Shown one piece after another: positions 1 through 5,903 of a stretch of 15,945 nt of DNA. The position numbers and the translations under genes were made by a program. The notes below the pieces were generated by a model, which saw only the letters and a list, made by a program, of their open reading frames with translations, was not told the DNA's origin and ran no database searches. Origin of the DNA: an uncultured Phycisphaerae bacterium (GTDB lineage Bacteria > Planctomycetota > Phycisphaerae > Sedimentisphaerales > Anaerohalosphaeraceae); the NCBI GenBank assembly GCA_937995495.1, contig CALKKA010000056.1, positions 1 to 15,945 of the forward strand. Reading direction: 5' to 3'. Numbering within the stretch: the first letter of the stretch is position 1; each line of letters begins with the position of its first letter.

Positions 1-1031
1 TGCTGACCTACAAATTGCTCACATACTTGGCCGGAATTTATCATCATGACATCACCAGCCGATTGTATATCATCCATAGTGATCCCCCCGCCGCGACATA
101 ACAAGCCAACATCAAGAAATACCGTCTTGAAGTACCTGTCATTGATTTCTGCACCTAAAGGCACTCCATTAGCATCGCTGTGAAGAACCCTGCTAACAAC
201 ACGTCCGCATTCAAGCCTGTGCAAAGCATCTTTAAGGTCTCTGCTTTTTTCTTCCCTGTCAACCTGCGTATATTTGAATTTCTGGCCGACCAGATTGGGA
301 ATCTTCAGGAATACCTTTTCAATTCTCTGCTGGTTCACACGTTTTCCGTACTTATTAAAATCCGCACGATAGGTCGATAAGATATTACTTAAAACCCGCT
401 CACTTTCCAGATATGACTTCGTTTGTGAATATATTTTTACGGCCTCGGGCATTCCGCCTATTACACAAAAATCCTTAACATGCCGCAATAATTCATTGTG
501 GATAGGATCAGGAATGGACTCCAGCAAATGGTAGTTTTGCAAAAAGCTAAGAAGTTTTTGTTCACCCATCGCTAATAAGAACTCTTCGAATGTCATCGGC
601 CCGAGGTGCATATATTCGATTCGCCCGACCGGCATGGAAAATTGGTGATCTTCAAGTACAAATTCCAGCAGCGAGCCAGCCGCTATGATATGCAGTTGCG
701 GCATCTGCTCATAAAAATACCTCAGTGTCGCAAAAACTTCCGGAGCCGCCTGTATCTCATCCAGAAACAATAATGTCTTACCTGGAATAATCGAAAATTT
801 CAGCTTCAATTCAAGCAGCTGAACAATTCTTTCCGGTTGCTTTGAACTGAAAAGTTCCGCCATTTCGGGGGTTTGCTCAAAATTGATTTCAGAGATTGAC
901 TCAAACGCCTCATCAGCCAGCATATTCGCCAGAAATGATTTGCCAACCTGCCTGGCACCCCTAAGAACAAGAGGTTTATGATCCGGTCTTGATACCCAGT
1001 TTTTCAATTCTTCTACCGCAAATCGATACAT
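1..1031 (-). CDS. DUF4143-type AAA ATPase, 3' end outside the window
   Basis: An uninterrupted minus-strand frame covers about 343 residues and leaves the window still open, so the C-terminus is missing. It shows a Walker A motif GARQVGKS at residues 25-32, a Walker B motif LLFLDEI at 87-93, the sensor-like segment AAGSLLEF at 117-124 and the block VGRIEYMHLGPMTFEEF at 135-151. All are typical of the ATPases that carry a C-terminal DUF4143 domain; the visible part of that domain includes YRADFNKYGKRVN and a CEQFVGQ segment at the edge. The cellular role of this family is poorly defined and I do not assign one. I chose ATG 1031 because the protein then begins MYRFAVEELK, as relatives do, and GGGATGGAATG lies just upstream. 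In-frame ATGs at 1049 and 1061 are alternatives, and an in-frame stop directly precedes 1061. It lies next to integrase-like debris and a tRNA, which suggests cargo of an island. Confidence 0.88.
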   Translation of the reverse strand, partial: MYRFAVEELKNWVSRPDHKPLVLRGARQVGKSFLANMLADEAFESISEINFEQTPEMAELFSSKQPERIVQLLELKLKFSIIPGKTLLFLDEIQAAPEVFATLRYFYEQMPQLHIIAAGSLLEFVLEDHQFSMPVGRIEYMHLGPMTFEEFLLAMGEQKLLSFLQNYHLLESIPDPIHNELLRHVKDFCVIGGMPEAVKIYSQTKSYLESERVLSNILSTYRADFNKYGKRVNQQRIEKVFLKIPNLVGQKFKYTQVDREEKSRDLKDALHRLECGRVVSRVLHSDANGVPLGAEINDRYFKTVFLDVGLLCRGGGITMDDIQSAGDVMMINSGQVCEQFVGQ

Positions 1032-1208
1032 TTTATCATTCCATCCCATAATAATACCCATTTAGTGGCTCACTTTACCTGTAAAAAAAGCCGTGTCAAC
1101 CTTATTAGAGAGATTCCAACAAAAAAACCACAATATGCACTCCAGGCAAATCAGGCCGCAATTAACTTCATTGCAGCCAATTGAAAAACCCTCCACTTTT
1201 TCCTTATT

Positions 1209-1238
1209 ACTTTATTACACATTGCCCCCCCCTGTCAA
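1209..1238 (-). promoter_or_regulatory. Predicted sigma70-type promoter for the DUF4143 gene
   Basis: On the minus strand TTGACA (1233-1238) is followed after 18 bases by TAAAGT (1209-1214). The spacer starts with eight consecutive G residues. The promoter points toward the ATPase gene and would give a leader of roughly 140-170 bases. The -35 hexamer is half of an inverted repeat, TGTCAA-CTTT-TTGACA, at 1233-1248. The call rests on hexamer matches only. Confidence 0.4.
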
Positions 1239-1378
1239 CTTTTTGACACCTGCCCTATCGCCGGTGTGGGGAGATAATCGTCCATATTATCTGCGCCCTG
1301 CGTACATCGCCATGCAACTCTCCATCTCCTAGTCTTTTTGTCATGGTACATTGAAGCCATAATTCTAATATCCAGATC
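1235..1378 (-). pseudogene. Possible remnant of a tyrosine recombinase N-terminus
   Basis: A minus-strand frame begins ATG GCT TCA ATG at about 1360 and reads MASMYHDKKTRRWRVAWR before continuing into unfamiliar residues and a stop at 1235. The beginning resembles the first beta-strand of the arm-binding region of phage-type integrases, where a basic K-x(2)-RWRVxWR pattern is common. The rest of an integrase (SAM-like domain and catalytic R-H-R-Y domain) is absent. The fragment lies about 170 bases beyond the 3' end of tRNA-His and points away from it, the usual position of an island integrase. Similarity over only 18 residues makes this weak, and chance is possible. Confidence 0.3.
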
Positions 1379-1544
1379 ATCTATATCAGTTACTGATTTG
1401 GATAGTAACGCCGGGCTAATCACTTATCAAGCTGGTGTGAAAAAATGTAGGTAGAACTCAAAGTGGGAGAAAAAGTACGCCAAAAATTACGCCATTGTGA
1501 TAGTGAAGAGTAGGAGAAAGCCCGGAAATCGTTGTTTTTAGGCT

Positions 1545-1551
1545 AAAAAAA
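1545..1551 (-). terminator. T-run directly after tRNA-His
   Basis: Seven T residues follow the tRNA 3' end at once on the minus strand. They are part of a near-palindrome (TTTTTAG-C-CTAAAAA, 1535-1549). With the folded tRNA upstream this could end transcription, but there is no separate GC-rich stem, so it is only a candidate. Confidence 0.25.
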
Positions 1552-1552
1552 G

Positions 1553-1627
1553 GGTGGATGAGGGGATTCGAACCCCCGACCCCTAGATCCACAATCTAGT
1601 GCTCTAACCAACTGAGCTACATCCACC
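1553..1627 (-). tRNA. tRNA-His (anticodon GTG)
   Basis: The minus strand folds into a standard cloverleaf. The acceptor stem is GTGGATG paired with CATCCAC, the D arm starts AGCTCAGTTGG, the anticodon stem CTAGA/TCTAG encloses the loop TTGTGGA with anticodon GTG, the variable loop has five bases and the T arm contains TTCGAAT. An extra 5' G (position 1627) is encoded and faces discriminator C (1553); this G-1:C73 pair is the hallmark identity element for histidyl-tRNA synthetase. The CCA end is not encoded. It is transcribed from its own promoter at 1665-1693. Confidence 0.97.
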
Positions 1628-1664
1628 GTGTCTTAAGGACAACTTTCGTCCGTCGAGGGGGCAA

Positions 1665-1693
1665 ATTCTACAGAGATTGGGGCCATCTGTCAA
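1665..1693 (-). promoter_or_regulatory. Strong sigma70-type promoter of tRNA-His
   Basis: TTGACA (1688-1693) and TAGAAT (1665-1670) are separated by exactly 17 bases on the minus strand. The start of transcription would lie near 1658, about 30 bases before the mature tRNA. This is a near-consensus housekeeping promoter, correctly placed and oriented. Confidence 0.8.
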
Positions 1694-1798
1694 TACATCT
1701 GCGGGCTTTCTCATAATATTCCGTTTTTGGCTGAAAAAGAGGGATAACAAAGCAGAATCTGCGCCCATGACTCTTGGAAGTAGAATACGTTTAAGGTG

Positions 1799-3349
1799 TT
1801 AGCGATTTAGCGATTGATACACCACTTCTCGCATCCGTATGTCGTCGGGAGCAGAGCCGACATAGATTTTGTATTGCTGGATGGCCTGGCGGATGAACAT
1901 CTCGACTCCGTTGACCACGGTCGCTCCGACGGCTTTGGCATCGGCAAGCAACTTCGTCTCAAGCGGATTATAAACCGTATCAAAGACGACCGTGTCTTTG
2001 TGAACAACACCGTCCGGAACGGGAGATGTGTCAACATCGGGATGCATCCCCACACTGGTACAGTTGATCAGAATCGTCGCTGTTGTCTCGGCCAATTTGT
2101 CAGCAGAGGCGAATTTGCACCCGAACTCTTTCGCCAGTGATTGTGCCTTGCTGACCGTGCGGTTATAGATGGTGACGCGAGCGCCCACATCGGCCAACCC
2201 TGCGACGACCGCCCTGGCGACACCACCCGCTCCAACAACAGCAACTTTGGTTTTGTGCAGGTCGTGCCGGTCGACTCCCATCGCTGCAACGAGTGCGTCC
2301 ATCGCTCCGGAATAATCCGTATTGTAGGCGCTCAACAGTCCGTTGAAACCGATCTTCAGCGTATTCACCGCCCCGATGGCCTCAGCCAGGTTATCTACAT
2401 AATCGCCGTGCAGGTTCGCGTAATCCAGCGCATGGGTCTTATGCGGCAAGGTTACACTGAAACCCCCAAAGCCAAACTTAGGCCGTCCGCTGACATGGTC
2501 TAAAAACGCGTTTAACTCCTCAGTATCTCCTTCTACAAGAAAGGGCAGATAAACCGCGTTGATCTGTTCATTATCAAAACAAGTATTAAACAATCTCGGG
2601 CTAAGTGAGTGACCCACCGGGTTTCCAATCAGGCCAAAGATTTCGGTGTTGGCATCCTGATGGTCCCAGCGGTAAAGTTTTTTCATCTGCTCAACCGGAA
2701 CCTGCCCTGGAGCAGTCGCATTGTCTTCATCCAACGATGCGAATGTCAGAAACGCTCCAAATTTCTTGGCCAGAATTCGACTGATCTGGCCGGCGGGCCC
2801 CATACAAAGGGCAATCAAGGGCTGATCAGAATTTTTCAAAAGATCGAACGCCGCAAAACAATCATTGATATGCTGCGCCTTATATACGATTTTTGGAATC
2901 GCATCCGGACAGGCAGTTAGAATGGACTCGTACAAAAGCTCAATATCGTCAAATGGACGGTCAAAATTGTGGCATGACAGGATCAACTTGGTATCGGATT
3001 GTTCAAGCGCCGCTTTTAGAACAGAACATGTATCGGGATGCATGAAATTATTATACTCAATGTCAACAAAATCCACTCCTGCAAGAATCGCCTCCCGTAG
3101 AATGGCAAGACGGCGTGATGGAGCAACCTCTGCAAAGCCCCCCTCTTTTTTGTCGCGACAGGTTACGATCACCGGCAACTTTGCCTTTTGGACCGCCCGA
3201 GCCATTTTCAAAACGGTGTCAACATCGGGTTGGGTAAGTGCGTCCGCACGAACCTCAACAGCTTCTGCACCTTTGGAATGGGCACTGTCAAGCTGCTTTA
3301 AAAATGTGTCTTGGCCCTCTGCAAAAATGGACACCGCCAGATAAGTCAT
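1799..3349 (-). CDS. aroDE: Bifunctional 3-dehydroquinate dehydratase (type I) / shikimate dehydrogenase
   Basis: Two consecutive steps of the shikimate pathway are fused in one 516-residue cytosolic protein: dehydration of 3-dehydroquinate and NADPH-dependent reduction of 3-dehydroshikimate. Residues 1-225 are a type I dehydratase with VEVRADAL (31-38), catalytic His in LSCHNF (H127), the Schiff-base Lys in PKIVY (K153), and R191 and Q216 for substrate binding. Residues 236-516 are AroE with GNPVGHSLSP (242-251), catalytic Lys in VTLPHK (K304), AVNT (327-330), the Asp of NTDYSGAM (D345), the nucleotide-binding GAGGVARA (373-380) followed by NRT, and NGVEMFIRQA near the end. All key residues are present, so both activities are expected. 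No Shine-Dalgarno sequence with normal spacing precedes the ATG. Such fusions are known from plants, chlamydiae and some planctomycetes. Confidence 0.95.
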   Translation of the reverse strand: MTYLAVSIFAEGQDTFLKQLDSAHSKGAEAVEVRADALTQPDVDTVLKMARAVQKAKLPVIVTCRDKKEGGFAEVAPSRRLAILREAILAGVDFVDIEYNNFMHPDTCSVLKAALEQSDTKLILSCHNFDRPFDDIELLYESILTACPDAIPKIVYKAQHINDCFAAFDLLKNSDQPLIALCMGPAGQISRILAKKFGAFLTFASLDEDNATAPGQVPVEQMKKLYRWDHQDANTEIFGLIGNPVGHSLSPRLFNTCFDNEQINAVYLPFLVEGDTEELNAFLDHVSGRPKFGFGGFSVTLPHKTHALDYANLHGDYVDNLAEAIGAVNTLKIGFNGLLSAYNTDYSGAMDALVAAMGVDRHDLHKTKVAVVGAGGVARAVVAGLADVGARVTIYNRTVSKAQSLAKEFGCKFASADKLAETTATILINCTSVGMHPDVDTSPVPDGVVHKDTVVFDTVYNPLETKLLADAKAVGATVVNGVEMFIRQAIQQYKIYVGSAPDDIRMREVVYQSLNR

Positions 3350-3423
3350 TCCCGACTATATATCGAGCGAAGCTCCAAAATGCAAGTCCAAATTTGCGTC
3401 TTGGCGTCACTCAAATCAGTTTT

Positions 3424-3813
3424 TCACTTCGGCTTGCAGCATTTTCCCGGTGTGTCACCGCAGCAGGTTTTCTTCGCACAGCATGCCTTCTTGCAATCGG
3501 CGGGGCAAGCTTTCTTGCAGCACTGACCTGGTTTGTCACCGCAACAGGCTTTCTTCGAACAGCATGCCTTCTTGCAATCGGCAGGGCAAGCTTTCTTGCA
3601 GCACTGACCTGGTTTGTCACCGCAACAGGCTTTCTTCGAACAGCACGCCTTCTTGCAATCGGCGGGGCAAGCCTGTTTGCAGCACTGACCTGGCTTGTCG
3701 CCACAGCACACCTTCTTCTTCCCATCGTCACACTTGCCGCAGTCTGCCGCGGCAAGACCCGTGATCAGAAGAATAAACAATACAGAAATGATTTTTTTGA
3801 GACTTTTTTCCAT
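3424..3813 (-). CDS. Secreted cysteine-rich repeat protein, function unknown
   Basis: A 129-residue protein begins with a signal peptide (basic MEKSLKK, hydrophobic core 8-20, probable signal peptidase I site after LAAA, so the mature chain starts DCGKC at 24). The remainder is three copies of a 27-residue unit (37-63, 64-90, 91-117) and a partial fourth (118-129). Each unit has eight Cys in the pattern C-x6-CC-x3-C-x3-C-x3-CC-x4-C with many Lys. In all, 30 of 129 residues are Cys and there are no aromatic residues in the repeats. I do not recognise a named family. The composition suggests metal binding or a disulfide-bonded structure outside the cytoplasm, but this is inference. The ribosome site GAAAGGACGGG precedes the ATG closely. 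The next gene upstream encodes a redoxin with the same leader design and one copy of the CxxxCxxxCC motif. Confidence 0.85.
   Translation of the reverse strand: MEKSLKKIISVLFILLITGLAAADCGKCDDGKKKVCCGDKPGQCCKQACPADCKKACCSKKACCGDKPGQCCKKACPADCKKACCSKKACCGDKPGQCCKKACPADCKKACCAKKTCCGDTPGKCCKPK
3427..3705 (-). repeat. Tandem 81-bp coding repeat, about 3.4 copies
   Basis: Copies lie at 3625-3705, 3544-3624 and 3463-3543, followed by a partial copy at 3427-3462. Every unit is 81 bases, hence 27 codons, and stays in frame. The copies are nearly identical at the DNA level, with only scattered substitutions, which points to recent duplication or ongoing homogenisation. Confidence 0.9.
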
Positions 3814-3860
3814 GTTCCCGTCCTTTCATTAAATACAATTTATTGCTTTCATTATCCCTT

Positions 3861-3890
3861 AATATACATCCTCAGCAAAAGCCTAATCAA
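3861..3890 (-). promoter_or_regulatory. Possible promoter of the Cys-rich protein gene
   Basis: On the minus strand TTGATT (3885-3890) and TATATT (3861-3866) are 18 bases apart, and would start transcription about 40 bases before the ATG at 3813. The -35 matches consensus at four of six positions and the -10 at five of six. The surrounding DNA is AT-rich, so chance matches are likely. Confidence 0.35.
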
Positions 3891-4108
3891 CAAAAAACTG
3901 AATTTCCTCTTGGAAAAAACGACCTATATTCGATATAATATCAATCAATAGCACCCAAACTGGTATCGGTTTTGCTACCGGTAAGGCCGCAAATCCCATG
4001 GGAATTCCCCTACCCTTATATCAAAATTCGCAACTGGTACACATGAGGCTTGAAATTATAAGTCTAAACTTGCTTCTTAGGCCCACTCAAATCGGATTCC
4101 TGTGAATG

Positions 4109-4789
4109 CTAATGGGCATATTTTACGGAGCACCCATACGGCTTGGTCTTTGCTATTTCGACTTTTTTGTCGGCAAGCAGTTCGGCAAGCGCTTTGTCTA
4201 CATAATTAACCTGCTCCTGGTCTATCGGCTTTTTGCCCAGCGGTGCGTTGTCTATCGCTCCCTGATAGACAATTTTTCCTTCCTTGTCGATAACAAACAT
4301 ATGGGGTGTCGTCTTTGCCTGATACAGTTTTACCACCTTTCCATCGCTGTCGACCAGCACAGCTTGTTTTAGCTGATTTTTTTCGGCCCAGGCCTTGTTT
4401 GTCTCTACCGTTGCATAATGCGTGCTGTTTATCGTCAACCACACAACGTCCTGATCGGCATATTTGGCAGCCAGTTTGCTCATGGTCTTCAATTCGGTGT
4501 CATAATGTGGTTTTACGAACGGGCAGTCATAGTTGGTCCATTCCAGAACAACTGTTTTTCCTTTAAGTGTGCTAAGTTGGACTGCCTTTCCGTTGATATC
4601 TTTCAAAGTGAAATCCGGTGCTGTTTGTGTCGCACAGCATGCTTTTTGGCAGTCGCTGGAACAGGCCTTTTTCTCTTCTTTGTGCTCATGCTTGGCACCA
4701 GCGCCGCATGTACCGCAATCCGCGACAGTCAAGCCTGAAATCACAAGAACACAAAGTAGAGAAATGATTTGTTCGAATTTTCTATCCAT
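4109..4789 (-). CDS. Secreted redoxin (AhpC/TSA-thioredoxin-like) with Cys-rich N-terminal segment
   Basis: The 226-residue protein has a signal peptide (hydrophobic residues 8-20, probable cleavage after TVA at 23) and a mature start DCGTCG. Residues 40-52 form a Cys-Lys segment with C43, C47, C51 and C52. A redoxin domain follows from about 57 (APDFTLKDINGK), with the active-site segment WTNYDCPFVKPHY (C89), VVWLTINST at 115-123, TPHMFVIDKEGKIVYQGAID at 161-180 with the conserved cis-Pro, and a C-terminal YGCSVKY (C220). The family contains peroxiredoxin- or thiol-oxidoreductase-like proteins; there is no CxxC, so C89 probably acts with a resolving Cys such as C220 or with a partner. It probably works in the periplasm on thiols or peroxides, substrate unknown. 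GAAAGGATCC precedes the ATG. It lies 295 bases upstream of the Cys-rich repeat gene on the same strand and may be cotranscribed with it. Confidence 0.88.
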   Translation of the reverse strand: MDRKFEQIISLLCVLVISGLTVADCGTCGAGAKHEHKEEKKACSSDCQKACCATQTAPDFTLKDINGKAVQLSTLKGKTVVLEWTNYDCPFVKPHYDTELKTMSKLAAKYADQDVVWLTINSTHYATVETNKAWAEKNQLKQAVLVDSDGKVVKLYQAKTTPHMFVIDKEGKIVYQGAIDNAPLGKKPIDQEQVNYVDKALAELLADKKVEIAKTKPYGCSVKYAH

Positions 4790-4846
4790 CGTTGGATCCT
4801 TTCAATATTATTTTAGTATTTTTTCTCATAGTACGCCCGGTTAATG

Positions 4847-4901
4847 AAACCTGTTTGACCAAAACTGTAAAAATACATTTTTCTCATGGACAAACAGGTT
4901 T
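4847..4901. promoter_or_regulatory. Inverted repeat, possible operator of the divergent region
   Basis: AAACCTGTTTG (4847-4857) and CAAACAGGTTT (4891-4901) are perfect 11-base inverted repeats, extended by CC/GG after one mismatch. A smaller palindrome AAAAAT-AC-ATTTTT (4869-4882) sits in the 33-base interval. A third related half-site, CCTGTTTTGA, occurs at 4923-4932. The element lies between the divergent starts at 4789 and 4996, so it may be bound by a regulator of one or both genes. It is not followed by a T-run in either coding direction that would suit a terminator. Confidence 0.5.
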
Positions 4902-4995
4902 ATTCTTTTTTCACTAGAAACACCTGTTTTGAACGATAATGATAGTAGTACTGAATTTAAGCCGCCAAATGAAATAGTCTAACACTGGAATAGAA

Positions 4996-5766
4996 ATGAA
5001 GTTACATAGAAAACGACTCGTTACAGCCATTCTTTCTACCTGTTGTTTGGCTCTGGGCGGATGCCAGTTCGGTTCCAAAGATCGTTATGCACCGATCATT
5101 GCGGCTCCGCAACTTGTCCGTAGTGAAATTTTGGGCTATTCAGTTCTAAATAGACCTATTGAACTGATCACTGTCGGAGCAGGCACAGAAAAGGTACTGA
5201 TCATCGCAACCATTCACGGCAACGAAGATGCCGGGACGCCTTTAGTCGAGCGTCTCCTCGATGAACTCAGGGTCCGACCGTCTCTACTGGCCGACCGGAC
5301 GGTCCTAATCGTGCCGGTGGCCAATCCGGACGGATACGCCCTTAGAACAAGGGGCAATGCATCGGGAATTGATCTAAATAGGAATTTCCCAGCCTCTAAC
5401 CGCATTAATAATGAAATCCACGGAGAGGGGGGCTTGACAGAGCCGGAATCAACTATTCTGCACGATCTGATACTGACCCAAGGGCCTACGCACATTGTTA
5501 CGATCCATCAGCCGCTATATTGCCTGGACTACGATGGACCGGGTGAAGATATTGCAAAGCACATGGGGCGATTCTGTTCCTTGCCGGTCAAAAAACTCGG
5601 CTCGAGGCCCGGTTCGCTGGGTTCGTTCGCCGGAGTAGAGCAAAAAATCCCGATTATTACGATGGAACTGGCCAAAGAGGACAGCGATTTGACGGACACC
5701 GAACTCTGGACCCAATACGGCTATGCACTCCTGGCCGCGATCACCTATCCCGAATTGCCCTATTGA
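4996..5766 (+). CDS. M14-family zinc peptidase lipoprotein, MpaA-like
   Basis: This 256-residue protein has a lipoprotein signal peptide with lipobox LGGC (C23). The catalytic fold shows the zinc motif HGNE (H74, E77), the substrate-binding DLNRNFP (N128, R129), a third zinc ligand in TIHQP (H171), DYDGPGE at 178-184, PGSLGSFAG at 205-213 and the likely catalytic Glu in ITMELAKE (E224). The DYDGP and PGSLGS-(W/F)-AG segments resemble murein peptide amidase MpaA, which cuts the D-Glu to diaminopimelate bond in free peptidoglycan peptides. E. coli MpaA is cytoplasmic; a lipid-anchored form would act in the envelope on released or imported wall peptides. The substrate is inferred. The gene stands divergent from the redoxin and 137 bases before icd. 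The ribosome site (GGAATAG) is weak. Confidence 0.87.
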   Translation: MKLHRKRLVTAILSTCCLALGGCQFGSKDRYAPIIAAPQLVRSEILGYSVLNRPIELITVGAGTEKVLIIATIHGNEDAGTPLVERLLDELRVRPSLLADRTVLIVPVANPDGYALRTRGNASGIDLNRNFPASNRINNEIHGEGGLTEPESTILHDLILTQGPTHIVTIHQPLYCLDYDGPGEDIAKHMGRFCSLPVKKLGSRPGSLGSFAGVEQKIPIITMELAKEDSDLTDTELWTQYGYALLAAITYPELPY

Positions 5767-5782
5767 GCCGGCAGGATTTTCA

Positions 5783-5821
5783 TTGATATTTTGGCCGCAA
5801 CCGGTAGTATTCAGGCCTGAA
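5783..5821 (+). promoter_or_regulatory. Possible icd promoter with overlapping 12-bp palindrome
   Basis: TTGATA (5783-5788) and TAGTAT (5805-5810) are 16 bases apart, upstream of icd with a leader of about 87 bases. The perfect palindrome TTCAGGCCTGAA (5810-5821) starts at the last base of the -10 and would cover the transcription start, a place where repressors often bind. Both calls rest on pattern alone. Confidence 0.3.
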
Positions 5822-5903
5822 AACACTTCTATATGAATGCCCTCGACGCTAAGATGGGCTCTAATCCTTGAGGTAATCCAACTATTCAGGAAATAGAGAT
5901 AAG

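Larger units (their letters stand above)
1062..1552. other. Gene-poor stretch between DUF4143 gene and tRNA-His
   Basis: I see no intact gene of normal size in this stretch of about 490 bases. It contains a predicted promoter (1209-1238), a C8/G8 homopolymer (1225-1232), a short inverted repeat (1233-1248), a peptide that looks like an integrase start (1235-1378), a pair of 7-bp direct repeats TACGCCA (1476-1482 and 1488-1494) and a T-run directly after the tRNA. The plus-strand frame 1093-1332 has low-complexity, unfamiliar content and is probably not a gene. Confidence 0.6.

Noticed and set aside
1093..1332. Small plus-strand gene
   Set aside because: The product is of low complexity and unfamiliar, and overlaps the integrase-like fragment and the predicted promoter.
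3427..3705. CRISPR-like array
   Set aside because: The repeats are adjacent 81-bp units with no unique spacers, lie in a coding frame and have no cas genes nearby.
3238..3951. Long open frames on both strands overlapping the Cys-rich gene (237 aa on plus, 114 aa on minus)
   Set aside because: They are produced by the 81-bp period, which is a multiple of three and keeps other frames open. The 129-residue frame has the signal peptide, ribosome site and kinship with the redoxin.
3961..4108. Rho-independent terminator after the redoxin gene
   Set aside because: The short palindrome TCCCATGGGA and an imperfect GGTA/TACC pairing are present, but neither is followed by a T-run in the gene's direction.
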